64,000 nucleotides of DNA from Asterias amurensis (taxonomy: Eukaryota; Echinodermata; Asteroidea; Forcipulatida; Asteriidae): NCBI RefSeq assembly GCF_032118995.1, contig NC_092668.1, forward strand, positions 11,449,501 to 11,513,500. The letters are read 5' to 3'. The first letter of the stretch is position 1. Every line of letters begins with the position of its first letter. Under the pieces are notes generated by a model, which was not told the DNA's origin, made no database searches, and saw only the letters and a list, made by a program, of their open reading frames with translations. Shown in pieces: positions 12,336 to 24,100 of this stretch. Made by a program: the position numbers and the translations under genes.

Positions 12336-12341
12336 AATAAA
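12336..12341 (+). promoter_or_regulatory. Poly(A) signal AATAAA, tetraspanin
   Basis: This is the first canonical AATAAA downstream of the tetraspanin stop codon, about 330 nt into the presumed 3' UTR. It is consistent with a short 3' UTR ending near 12360. Usage is inferred, since hexamers also occur by chance in AT-rich DNA. Confidence 0.4.
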
Positions 12342-12453
12342 ACAGTTCACAGGGAATGCATTGATAAATGATTGTCAGAATTTTGCACCTTTTTTTTTTA
12401 GCAAGACCATTTTATAAGCAGGGGCTTGTTTATGGTACAAGGTTACTTTTTCG

Positions 12454-12830
12454 AAGACACTGGACACTATTGGTAATTGTCCAAGACTAGTCTTCACGGT
12501 TGGTGTAATCTCAACATATGCATTTAATAACAAACCTGTGAAAATTTGAGCTCAATCGATCATCGAAGTTGCGAGATAATAATGAAAGAAAAAACACCCT
12601 TGCCACACAAAGTTGTGTGCTTTCAGATGCTTGATTTCGAGACCTCAAATTCTAAATCTGAGGTCTCAAAATCAAATTTGTGGAAGTTACTTCTTTCTCA
12701 AAAACTACTCAGAAGGATCCGTTTTTCACAACGTTTTATACTATCAACAGCTCCCCATTACTCGTTACCAAGTAAGGTTTTATGCTAATAATTATTTCAA
12801 GTAACTACCAATAGTGTCCACTGCCTTTAA
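12454..12830. mobile_element. MITE-A, full-length copy
   Basis: From GAAGACACTGGACACTATTGG to GTGTCCACTGCCTTTAA, about 377 bp. Only 60 bp separates it from the next, oppositely oriented copy. Confidence 0.85.
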
Positions 12831-12890
12831 TGAGTCAAAAATAACACAAAGAATTCTAATAGGATTCTTTTGGGTAGAGATACAACTCTA

Positions 12891-13264
12891 GCACTGGACA
12901 CTATTGGTAATTACTCAAAATAATTGTTAACATAAAAACTTACTTGGTAACGAGCAACGAAAAGCTGTTGATAGAATAAAACATTGTGAGAGACATCTCC
13001 CACTGAAGTAATGTAGTTTTTGAGAAATAGGTAATTTCTCACTCAAATGTTAAAAGACTTCAGGCCTGAAGCCTTTTATTAGGCATCTGAAAGCACGCAA
13101 GTTTGTGCAACAAGGGTGTTTTATTCTTTCAATATTCTTTTGCAACTTCGATGACCAATTGAGTCAACAATTTTGTATATAGGTTTGTTATTTTATGCAT
13201 GCTGAAATACACCAAGTGAGAGTACTAGTCTTTGACAATTACCAAAGTGGGACAGTGCCTTTAA
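12891..13264. mobile_element. MITE-A, full-length copy, opposite orientation
   Basis: From GCACTGGACACTATTGG to GGGACAGTGCCTTTAA. Its internal sequence is the reverse complement of its neighbour, so the two could pair as an inverted repeat. Confidence 0.8.
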
Positions 13265-13991
13265 ATCCATTATTCAGTCCAATGACACATATCATGCTAA
13301 CGTTTCAACATCACTTGTTATGTATTTTCATTTTGTTTATATACACAGCAGATTTGTTTATATGTTTTGTTGTTTGCAATTTAGAATTTAACACACAAAT
13401 AGGTATTTGTACATTCCCAAGTCAAAATAGTAATGTATGCACTTTCAATGCATTTTGTTTTATGTGTTAGTATGTAACAGCAAAGAACACCAAGTGTAAA
13501 ACAGATTTTGTTTATTTGATTTTTACAGAAGGGGGGGGGGGGGGCGATTGATTGATGGAATGTTCATATTGAGCCTTAGGAATAGAAGTATAATATCTCC
13601 TTAAGTTAGGACTTTCAACATTAAATGAAGTGTCATGTTTTGGGGCTCATTTTGCACAGAATTGAATCGAGATTGCTTTTTATGTTTTTAAATATACTAT
13701 CATTTCCTTGTACAAAATTAATAATGTTTATTCGGTATTGAAATACTTCAAAGGGCAATAGATTAATGAACTCTTTGACCAAAGGTCAATAGATTAATGA
13801 CCTCGGTAAGCATTTGAAATAGTAAGGTCATTTTAGTTCAATACACAGAGTGGAAATAGTTCATGCGCAGACCTATAGCAACATTCACTGAAGAATATTT
13901 TTATTTGTGTGATCATTTGAGTCTTTTGTATTATAATCAGCAGTCGACCCTCGTTATTAAGAGTTTCTGCTTTCATATAAAGAGTATATTC

Positions 13992-14375
13992 TTAAAGGAA
14001 CATTACAGAATTGGTAAGAAAAAAAAATCGCAAAGATCACAGATTTACATAAAACTTACACGGTCTAATGATGATGATAAGAGAAAACGCCCCTCGAAAT
14101 ATTTCTGTCTGAAATTTCAAATTTTATGAGAAATAAATAATCTTATTTCGCGTGTGGAGTTTATCGCTCAGTGAGCGTTTTATTCATTTTTGTTTTGGCA
14201 TCGATGCAATGCAAAATTTGTAACCGTTTTTTCATTATTCTCTCGAGACCCAGATGGCAGATCTATCTCAAACTTCTACAGGTTTGTAAATTTATGTTTA
14301 TGATGGATTACATAAAGCGCTTACACTGCCAGCAACTGTTGTGTTATCAAAAACCAATTCTATAATGTTCCTTTA
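13992..14375. mobile_element. MITE-D with TTAA/AGGAACATTACAG ends
   Basis: TTAAAGGAACATTACAGAAT at the left and ATTCTATAATGTTCCTTTAA at the right, 384 bp. TTAA is present at both edges. Confidence 0.75.
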
Positions 14376-14409
14376 AGTCCTGAATACTTTGTGTTTTGGG
14401 GTTTGGTGT

Positions 14410-14813
14410 CCTCTCATAACAACTCAATCAATCAATCAATCTTGCACCGTATCCCGCAGGACGTTGGCTCCACAAATGTTCTTTTTCCACTCTTGCCTAT
14501 CTTGCGCTCTTCGATGTTCCAGGTAGAACTGTTCATGATGATGTCATTTTCCCACCTCTTCCGAGGCCTACCCCGGCTATTTTTTCCAGTTACTGTTTCA
14601 AGTAGGATGCATTTTGGGAGTTTGTTGTTTTTCATTCTCATTATGTGGCCATTGGATCTTGTGGATGGGTGAAGTGATCAACTCTGGTGGATTACCACCA
14701 GCTGACGCAGCTCTCCTCCACACCTCCTCATTTCGCACCTTGTCTTGCCAGGAGATGCTCATGGTTTTGCGCAGGCAGCGCATTTGGAAAGCTTCTAACT
14801 TCTGATGGTCCAG
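14410..14813 (-). pseudogene. LINE reverse-transcriptase C-terminal fragment
   Basis: Two minus-strand frames read like the end of a non-LTR retrotransposon ORF2: LEAFQMRCLRKTMSISWQDK then VRNEEVWRRA, and after a frameshift GKNSRGRPRKRWENDI. The tail ends in an (ATTG)n run near 14430. 5'-truncated and frameshifted, so not functional. Confidence 0.8.
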
Positions 14814-16458
14814 GCTGCTATCTTGTTATCAAGAGCTAATTTGGCTAGTCCCCGCGATCTTGTTATAACGAGAGTCGACTGTTTACAAGTATTATATCCT
14901 TTGTACTTTTTAGTTAAGTTGTTCGTACAAAACATAAATTAATATAGATATTTTTTGCATGAGGCATTTTAGTTTCCCTCAAGAGAGTTATATTGGTTCA
15001 ATTTTGATATCGTTAGGTTGGTTTTGAAAGCGACTATTTTAAGGGTTTTTCCTGGCAGTGAAGTTTCGTAACTCTCTGTATAGGTTTTGGTTTCAGACAG
15101 GGTTTTGTTTTAGCTACTTGTTCATGACAGGTGTGCCTATTTTGTTTATGGAGAATGCTCGATGTAAAACATGGTTATATAGTCAGTTGTGTTAATTAAA
15201 GGTAGGGCCTTAGATTGTTTTTTTTTCTTCATAGAAATAGAAGCTGGAGAACACTTAGTGCCACATTGTGCATGGGATTTCGTTGTGAGACCACTTTTAT
15301 CGATGCGCGTAGGCCTCTTTTTTTTTTTAGGCCAAACAGTAGACGCCATGAACATTGACCAATTGAAAACACGTAGAAACTGTCTTGAACGTGTCACGTG
15401 ATGATCATTTTGCCATACACTTGTGCTATGCGGTGCGATAAGCCACGTCCAAAGACGACGTACGGGGCAGATGAGCTCAGCGTTCTTCGGGTTCTATTTC
15501 CATGTTTTTTTGTCAACTAAATGCTAATATGTTGACCGATAATGTTGGGACGGTGGCAGGGTAAGGTTTTGTACACAAACACATGGCAAAACCGTCGTCA
15601 TATTAGCTTTTATGTGGTTAAGAGTTGCACAATTTCCTGAAATTTTTTCTACAAAATTATGTAGAGAACACTGACCATGAATAATTGCAACTAAATAGAA
15701 ACTGAATCCTAAAAATGGTACTGACAATAGGTGAGTGTAAGTGTGATACCACATGGAAACTGTTAAGGTTTAACACTTTCAACAGCTGTAGTGCAAGTAA
15801 GTTTTTATGGGAAAAAATAAAATATCAACCAATCTATGCCCTTACCTTAAAAACAGTTATGAGAACTTTTAAAAAGTTTTGTCAAATAATTTTTTAGATG
15901 GATGAAATGTTACTACGAGACTCTTTTTCATTGACCCCCTTCACATTATTATAGTTGTTTAAAAAAAAATGAAGATTCCACCGATTTCATGACATTTCTA
16001 ATTAAAGGGAACACTTGTACCAAGTTTAGAAAGAAATATTCGACTTTGGCCTTCGTGAAAGGGGCAATTCCAATACGTAAGACATTTGTAAATTAATTTT
16101 TATTGGGTTTTTTTCCTGTAAATTTTCTATTATTCCACTTATCATTGTTTTGTAATGGGCTTTCCGCGCTCCGTTAAATTCTGTAATCACAGAATAATTA
16201 AGTTGTAATCATGGTAGCATTTCCTTTATTTGTGTATGTATCAAAAGTTTTGTTATTTTATAAATGAAATATATATCTTTTTTGTTTTCAGAGAGCCAAG
16301 TTTGAATTCCTACATTTTTGGTTTGAAGTCCAAGTGTACAAATGCATGAGCCAATCAGATAAGTAAAAAACAAACCTGTGATCGGGTCAGTGAGGTGACC
16401 AAGGGTCTCTCAATTAGAGACCATTAATACCCCCATTGGGTGAAAATTGTTCTAATAT

Positions 16459-16828
16459 GGGTATAAGTATACCCGAATTGGGATAGTTTGACAGTGACTG
16501 AAGGCAAAACCCATCACTGCGCTCAAATGTACCCCTGATTGGTAACCATTTATCTCATTCGGAAAAGTGGGTTCCATCAGGGTATAAGTATACACCAGTT
16601 GGGATAGTTTGTTTGACAGTGACTGAGGTCACGGCACTCAAATATACCCTGATTGGTAACCATCAAAATTCTCATTTGGAAAAAGAGGGTTTCATCAGGG
16701 TATAAGTACACGTATACCCCAATAAAGATAGTTTGTTTGACAATGAATGAGGCAAAACCCATCACTACACCCAAATACACCCACATTGGCAAACAATATA
16801 CCCATTGGCTGAACAGGGTTTCAAATCA
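16459..16828. repeat. Tandem repeat, three units of about 120 bp
   Basis: Units start at 16459, 16580 and 16698 with GGGTATAAGTA, followed by TTGGGATAGTTTG, ACAGTGACTGA, CCTGATTGGTAACCAT and a GGGTTTCATCA end. Units are about 75-85% alike by eye. Each carries ATTGG/CCAAT-like motifs. Confidence 0.8.
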
Positions 16829-16890
16829 GGGTAGATTTCCCCCAAACAGGCATATATATAACTGTTTATTACTCTCCAGGGTATATTTTA

Positions 16891-17218
16891 TAAGGGCACT
16901 GGACACCTTTTGGTGAATGTCAAAGACCAGTTATGCATAAAATAACAAACCTGTGAACATTTTGACTCAGTTGGTCATCAAAATTGCAAAAGAATAATGA
17001 AAGAAAAAACAACCTTGTTGCACAAATGTGTGTGCTTTCAGATGCCTTAAATAAAAGACTTCAGGCGTGAAGTCTTTTAATATTTGAGTGAGAAGCTACG
17101 TGGGAGCATGTTCTCACAATGTTTTATGCTATCAACAGCTCTCCATTGTTGTTTTCAAGTAAGTTTCAATGCTAACAGTTATTTTGAGTAATTACCAAAG
17201 GTGTCCAGTGCCATTAAG
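16891..17218. mobile_element. MITE-A, divergent copy
   Basis: From GGGCACTGGACACCTTTTGG to GTGTCCAGTGCCATTAA, with an internal deletion relative to the 386-bp form. Confidence 0.75.
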
Positions 17219-17436
17219 CATTTGTTTACAGAAGTTGCTTCCTTATTGACAAACATTTTTACGCCTCTTTCGCATTAGGAATTTAATCAAACTATGGAAT
17301 TGTTTATGTAAATAAATGCACATTTTAGTAAATAATATGAATTATACACCTGTGTGATATTTATTGTAATTTCTTTTTAAAGCCACAGGGAGATGTCTTA
17401 ATCTACTTTTCTTGCTAAGGAAGCATGTGGGGTTGA

Positions 17437-17519
17437 GCAGATAAGAGCACCGAACTCAAGCTCTGGTGTTTCTGATCAGCTGAGTGTGGGTTCGAGTCCC
17501 GGTCAAGACACTTGTGTCC
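17437..17519 (+). mobile_element. tRNA-derived SINE head (SINE-B)
   Basis: AGATAAGAGCACCGAACTCA (A-box region) and GTGGGTTCGAGTCCCGGTC (B box) match the heads of the SINEs at 35907 and 59392. It runs directly into the MITE-A at 17519. Confidence 0.65.
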
Positions 17520-18402
17520 TTAAAGTCACTGGACATTATTGGTAATTAATGTCAAAGACAAGTCTTCTCACTTGGCTTTATATCAACATACGTCGGAGTT
17601 GCGAGAGAACAAGGACAGAAAAAAAAACACCCTTGTCACACGAAGTTGTGTTCTTTTAGATGCTTGATTTCGAGACCTCAACTTCTAAACTTGAGGTCTC
17701 AAAATCAAATTCGTGGAAAATTACTTTTTTCTCGAAAACTACGTCACTTCAGAGGGAGCCGTTTCTCACAATGTTTTATATTATAACACCCCTTGCAAGT
17801 ATTCTGCCTGCTCATTGGTTTAGAGCGCGTCACATGACATGTCTTAGTTTTGCTAGACGACGGCCGTCGGTTTGCCATGCGCTAGTCCGAAGACTAGCAC
17901 ATGGCGCCGTGCGCTAGTCCGACAGACTAGCACACGGCGTGCAGTACCCAGACGTCCGTTGCGTGTACGAGTATGACAAATTAATAGTCTGTAACCATTT
18001 CCGATTGCACGACACTACATGCAACACATTCAGTAAAAGTGTTTGCAATCTGTATTCGCGTCGTCCGTGGATTGTAGCATTTAGGTCTGTAACTTAATAA
18101 TAATAGTACAGTGTTTAGAAATGTTTGGGGTGTTATAAAACAAATATTGACTGCTTTTACTCGTGCAATGGTTAAAAACTATGACTCCCTCGGTGATCCC
18201 CGGAGCGTTCTATTTTCCCTCGGCTTCGCCTCGGGAAAATAGAACGCTACAGGGATCACCTCGGGAGTCATAGTTTTAACCATAGCACTCGAAGCAGTCA
18301 ATATTTGTATACTATCAACCTCTCCCCATTACTCGTTACCAAGTGAGGTTTTATGCTGATAATTATTTTGAGTAATTACCAATAGTGTCCAGTGCCTTTA
18401 AG
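17519..18402. mobile_element. MITE-A split by a hairpin-bearing insert
   Basis: MITE-A left part 17519-17787 and right part 18310-18402 are separated by about 520 bp that include a CG-rich segment (17830-17945) and the long hairpin at 18142-18308. The same insert-to-MITE junction recurs at 9766/9767. Confidence 0.75.
18142..18308. repeat. Long near-perfect hairpin
   Basis: Arms of about 75 bp: AAATATTGACTGCTTTTACTCG at the left is mirrored by CGAAGCAGTCAATATTT at the right, and AACTATGACTCCCTCGGTGATCCC and GCGTTCTATTTTCCC pair with GGGAAAATAGAACGC and GGGATCACC. The loop is CTCGGCTTCGCCTCG. Confidence 0.85.
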
Positions 18403-18414
18403 CAAGACACTTAC

Positions 18415-18600
18415 TTACAACCATTATTGTTTCGTCCTTCGGATGGGACATAAAGCTGTGGGTCCCGTGTGTTGTGAATGCAAACCAAGTGCACTTTATT
18501 GGCAAGAGAAAGAGTCCGCCCTGGTGGTCCTGGTTTGATCGACAGCATATTGCGCTACAGCACCTTGCAAAGCATTTCATGGCGCTATGTAAAGGAATAG
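18415..18600. repeat. Dispersed repeat shared with 47950-48125
   Basis: Both loci carry GTCCYGTGTGTTGT, an AGAGAAaG/GAGAAGG segment, GTTCCTGGTYTGAT-type text and GCATATTGCGCYACAGCAC in the same order. It resembles a SINE body or LINE 3' region. Class unknown. Confidence 0.5.
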
Positions 18601-19221
18601 GTCTTCAACATGTAGCGCCACATCGGAAAATACTAACATTAAATGGGGACCTCACAGTGATATGCGCAATATAGGAATAGTTTAATACATAATGATGTAA
18701 CTCAAAGGGGTCAACAACTCCAACAAATTGTTCTGAATAGTATTTTTGATTTGAATTAATTGTGAAATTTTATTGCATCACCTAATTATCTGCACACAAT
18801 GTAACTTGTACTTCTATTTTACAATTATTGAATGCATGTGAAATGGAGAAAGCCAGGGGTACGTTTTCCCGGTCATAACCGAAAACTGTTTTGATTGATG
18901 GCCAGTGATCAATTAACAGCAAGTTCAACCGAAACCGTTATTGGGTAACGACCGCAAAAAGGCACCCCAGATTGCACCTTATTCTGCAATCTGCACAAAT
19001 AAAACCTCTAAATAATTGTTTTTCAATACACACATACATGTAGATCCTTGTCATTTGAATTTTTTTTTCACAATGAACACAAAATAGACACAGAAACTAA
19101 AAAAAGAAAATTCCTCCACCCTTATGAAAAATACCTTTGTTTTGTTAGGCAAAGGGCAGGAGCAATTGTTTTGGAAATGCAGGTCAAAGCTTTTGCTGCA
19201 AAGTTTCTCAATCATGCTATA

Positions 19222-19440
19222 TTGATAAAAAAAAAGGACTCCTATATCAATATAGGATTCCTATATTTTTCATATAGGAGTAATATATTTATCAATACAG
19301 GAGTCCTATATTTATCAATATAGGACTCTTATATTGATACAAAATATAGGAGTCCTATATCAATATATGACTTCTTTATTTATCAGTATACAGCTCCTAT
19401 GTTTATCAATATAGGACTCCTATATTAAATTTTGGACCGT
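19222..19440. repeat. AT-rich minisatellite built from AGGACTCCTATAT
   Basis: Eight or more copies of ATCAATATAGGACTCCTATAT and its inverted form, with spacers of TTTATC. The unit is self-complementary (AGGAGTCCT-like), so the array can fold back on itself. Confidence 0.8.
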
Positions 19441-20919
19441 CAAGCATTTAGGCAGTAGAAACATTGGCCAAAAAGAATGCATGCGGCTCCAATCACATGA
19501 CAAGCATCCATGAAGGCGGGATTTAAATTAATTTTGTTTTTAATGATCAGAGTCGTTTTATGTATCAAAATTTTAAACTACTTTAGCGTTCACATTTACA
19601 AAAATACACAAGTATATTAAACAAGTACTTACATGCACTCATACCTGGGCACAATTTTAGAGAGCTGTTAAGCAGAAAAAGTAGCTAAGAACAACACAAC
19701 TTATGCTTACCGGAGTAAGGTTACCAGCCAAACTACAATGTCACATGTACAATTTAGGACTGGTATCCTGCTCATTTCTGCTTAGCAGCTATATGAAAAT
19801 AGGCCCTAGTGCTTTCTATTTTGATTGATTCATAATGAAGGGAAGCTGCTGCAAAAAAATTATATGTTTTTTCTTAATTTTAATAGCACTTGCAAGATGC
19901 ACCACTTGCAAGATGCACAACACTTAACAAACATTTTATTTGTTGCATCCATCTAGAGAAATCTTTAAGAGTTTAAGTAATTTTTGTAACACAAAACACA
20001 ATGTCCACAGATTAATGGTTTGAAGATAATTATACAAAAAAAAGCTTCCTCTAAATTTTAACTTGCTGAGGGGTAAGTTTTTTTTAAATGAGTAAAACGA
20101 TTAAAGAAACATGATTTTTTTGACTTGTTTTACTAATTTCTCATAAATTACAGCACCACAGCAAGTTATATTTCAAGGGAAGCGGACAATGTGTTTTGTG
20201 TCCTACAAAAAAGGCCAAAATCCTTTAAGTTGTTCTTTCCTTTGACCCTGTAGTTAAGAATCTCCCATAGCCTTTGTACACAAAATTTCTTGTGGAGCAC
20301 CAAGTCTTTAGAATTCCCCTATGGAGACATTTTGTTTTCCCTTTTCTGTTTTGTTCCCAGTCACCATAAGATACATAGTGAGTATGAAATTATCCAGTCA
20401 TGTAATACTTCAACACAGCACGGAAAATGACAAGATTTTCTACTGCACGTAAAAAGCCTCAAGTAGCTTTCGTTGTGATTATTTTTATGTCTTACAAGCT
20501 TGATCTACTTTGCATCTAGAGATGAAATTACCTTCTAAATAATTCGCACAGTTGTTTTAGTTTCCTTTACCATATTAAATGTTGAAACCTTAAGACAGAT
20601 GAACTACACTTAACAAACACCTGTAAGTTTATCATGAAAGCTAGTCCAGTCGCCGTTACAGTGTACATTGTGTGTGAAATACTTAGTACATTAAATACGG
20701 TTCGTACTCGCACAGAACAACTACACACAGAACAACTACAAGTTGGGGGTAGTGCATGTGCGCTGTATGGGTATACTTCCGACCTTTACCTTTGGGAGGT
20801 GGTGTTAGAAAAAACACAAATTTTTCCTAGGGTACCATGTGTTATTTTTTGGTCCACCGTAACATTGAGCATGAGTGAAACACAAGACACAACTTGCCAA
20901 ACTCTTCTGGTAGTTTGTG

Positions 20920-21105
20920 GCGGTTTGAGAAGTAACAGGCAGGGCGGTTTGGGACAGTTTGAGAAGTAATAGACAGGGCGGTTTGAAGGGTAACAGGCAG
21001 GGCGATTTGGGACAGTTGAAGAAGTAATAGACAGGGCGGTTTGAGAAGTAAAGGGCAAGGCTGTTTGGGGCAGTTTGAGAAGTAACAGGCAGGGCACTTT
21101 GGGGG
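20920..21105. repeat. Minisatellite beyond the STOML1 stop codon
   Basis: Units of CAGGCAGGGCGGTTTG, GGACAGTTTGAGAAGTAA and AATAGACAGGGCGG alternate at about 23-48 bp spacing for about 185 bp. It lies 76 bp past the STOML1 stop and would be in its 3' UTR. Confidence 0.75.
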
Positions 21106-21180
21106 TGTTTTGGGATTGAAAAGGGTTACATTCTCCAAATCTCTAACAAGCTTTTGAAACTATTGAAATTGCTTCAAAGT

Positions 21181-24100
21181 CTAGCAACTACTACTTTGTA
21201 GTTTCTGCATGACAGCGTCGAGTTTCATTGCGACGGATCTGTCGCCTTCCACCTGCAGTCTCCCTGTCATAAATGCCATGTAGGGTCGGACTTGCCCGGT
21301 GAACATGGCATGCAGGTCAGAGGTCGCCATGGTGAGAGTAACATCCGGTGGAAGTAAGGGCTCACCAGTACCGGCATCACCAAACCCTGAAGGTATAAAC
21401 AAAAAATTTCTCCTAAATCTCTTGCTCCGCAAATCTTTTTTCCAAAGGTGAATATTTATTTTAATGCTTTACATGGCGTGGAAAATAAGAAGTAACTATA
21501 ACTTTTGGGTACAACCAAATGTGCATCACTCCCTCTCTGCATTCTCCTGACGACGAGCAGAGTCAAATGCTCGAAACTTTGAAACTACATTAGCTCTTTG
21601 AAGGGCCTTGTGTACAAATTATACGGGCAACTTGGATGCAACCACTCGCAGTGCATGCTACAGGACCACATTGGTAGCACCAAATGAATTTTTCAAACGA
21701 TGTCTTTTGATCCCCAAGACAATGGATTCTCTTCTTGGGGATTGCCTGGAACTTGTTGCCTGTAAATTGCCTCAAGTCAAAGAGCCTCTAGAGCTAACAC
21801 TCATCCAAAAAAAGATGACTCATGTTTGTACTCGCAACTTTTCTGTTTACATAATATTGTTGTCTCATTATTAACTCACCACTCTTTAAATCCAGGAAAA
21901 ACGTTCCTCCGTTCTCCCCCGTGACGACGAATTTGTACACAGCTCCAACTTCTTCAACGAGGGACTTGGTGAGAAGTGGTCTGACTGATGAGATGAGCTC
22001 CCTGGGGCTTGTCGTAGCAGGCTTTGAGGAGGGAACATGTGGGGCGTGGTGTGGCAGAGATGGGGCTAGAAGAATTGGGGCAATTTGTGATACAGGTCCT
22101 GTCCCCAGGAGGTTGGTCATAGCTAAGGTAAAGAGAGAGAGATCAAATATTTAAATCTTAAATCCATTCTTGGACAAGTTGAACCAAAGCATTACTCTGT
22201 CATAAGGATTAGTTCACAAAGTAGCTGGAGTTGTGCGTTTACTTTTATTCACTGGACACTATTAGTAATTACTCAAAATAATTGTTAGCATAAAAACTTA
22301 CTTGGTAACGAGCAATGGAGAGCAGTTGATAGTATAAAACATTGTGAGAAACGGCTTCCTCTGAAGTACGGTAGCTTTTGAGAAAGAAGTAATTTCTCAC
22401 TCACATATTAATAGACTTCAGGCCTGAGAAGCTTTTTAAGGCATCTGAAAGCACGCAAATTTGTGCAACGAGGGTCCAATTGAGTACGAATCGTCACAGG
22501 TTGGTTATTTTATGCATATGTTGGGATACACCAAGTAAGAAGGCTGGTCTTTAACATTAACCAAATGTGTCAAGAGCCTTTAAAGATCGAGTCCACTTAC
22601 GTGAAGTTTGACCCGACACAAGTTGGCTGAAGATACTGCCGAGTTTGTCAATGCTGACTCCAGCCACTGCCTCCTGTACGACTGTCACTTGAGATCTACA
22701 AAGAGAAAAAAAAATAGTGTCTAAGAAATGCTTCTTGCTTTAAGAAGTAACTTAAAATAAAACTAGACATATTGCGTCTGTGGACAAACATAACTAATCG
22801 CTGATGACGGCAATTTGTTTACAAAGGTATTTATGAACAGTTTTTGTCAAAAATTGTACAAAAACAAAAGCTGTTTTGTTTGCTGCGCGAAACAGCTTTT
22901 ATTCCACAGTCACTTGTGAAGTTGAAACTTTCACATGTGACTTTTATTGTAACATTGTTTATAATTTCGCTTATAATACATCAGCATCACGGTGACAAAA
23001 CCAATCTATGACCCTGCCGCTAAGTTTGTTTGTCTTCAATGCTTATTATGAGGGGAAAATAAAAATAAAAAAGGTTCCACTTACAGTTCCACTCTGCTAA
23101 CCTCAACGCCCCATTTATTGGTCGTTTCGTTCATCTCGTTCTGCATGAGCTCATGAATGTACGCCTTCTCATTCTCAATCACCTTCAACGATCGTGAACT
23201 GAGTATGCCCAGTAGGATAGTCTGCGCGAGCATGCGCGTAGAGTGGTTCAGATCCTGGACGCTTGCGATAGACAGAGCGACGTCGGTGGTCCGGAAGTAG
23301 ATGGTGGCGCCGACAGAAATAGCTGCACCATCAGCTGTGATAAGCTACAACAAATGAAAAAGGAGTTTATAGATGTTAAATTTGCATCAGGGACGGGGAC
23401 AAAGATTTTGGTTTTAATCATATTGACCCCTTGCACACGCATCACACGCGGCGACTGATGCCACGCTCACCGTGTTGGTGGACAGTTAGGTTTAGGTGTA
23501 TTAACGCCCCGTCGCCTAAAATGCGCACTTCACTGCATAACGAACAGCATAGAGTTATATGTTAAAACGCACAGTGAAATTGCCCACCAGTATGGCGCAT
23601 TCAAGATTTTTTTGATGATGACGTCGGGTGAATTGGGGCAATAAAGCGATGTGTGTTAGCGCTGTATACTCATCACTGTCAAGATGAAGTTAAATAATAA
23701 TAATATTTGGTTTTTATATAGCACTTTATGTACCATTCTCAAAGCGCTTCCAACATTATTACCCCTGACCACCAGCTCATTTAATTCCTTAAACCATCTC
23801 AGCTCTCTGGGGAGTAAACAGCCTGTGCCGCCAAATATGTAGCGCACTAAGCTAAACCAACCACAAGAACCATCTCTGCCCTATCAGGTAATAATAATAA
23901 TAATAATAGCTAATTCTTATATAGCGCATTTCATAACTGAAAAAAAATACCAATGCGCTTAACAAAAAACAAAAGGCAAACAATAAAGCAACCAATAACA
24001 AAAAAATACGCTAACAAAATGCAAACGAAAGGATTAAACTGAACAGAAGGCAATAGAAAACAAATGGGATTTGAGCAGAGTTTTGAATTGTTCCATGCTC

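Larger units (their letters stand above)
13941..14881. mobile_element. Candidate Tigger/pogo-like element with nested inserts
   Basis: CAGTCGACCCTCGTTATTAA at 13941 is mirrored by TTATAACGAGAGTCGACTG ending at 14881; such CAGTCGACnCTCGTTATAA termini resemble Tigger/pogo elements. Inside lie a complete MITE-D (13992-14375) and a LINE fragment (14410-14813). No TA target duplication or transposase remnant is visible, so classification is tentative. Confidence 0.5.
12006..21180. other. Gene-free interval between tetraspanin and STOML1
   Basis: No coding exon recognised on either strand. Contents: tetraspanin 3' UTR, MITE-A copies at 12454, 12891, 16891 and 17519, a Tigger-like TIR pair with nested elements (13941-14881), a 120-bp tandem repeat (16459-16828), a SINE head (17437), a long hairpin (18142), an AT-rich minisatellite (19222) and a minisatellite just past the STOML1 stop (20920). 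Homopolymer C and G runs occur near 12189 and 13530. Confidence 0.6.

Noticed and set aside
17437..17519. tRNA gene with GTTCGAGTCCC B box
   Set aside because: Same head as SINE-B elsewhere in the window; no proper acceptor stem.
20786..21138. Two overlapping Pro/Leu-rich minus-strand open frames
   Set aside because: They are translations of the minisatellite past the STOML1 stop.
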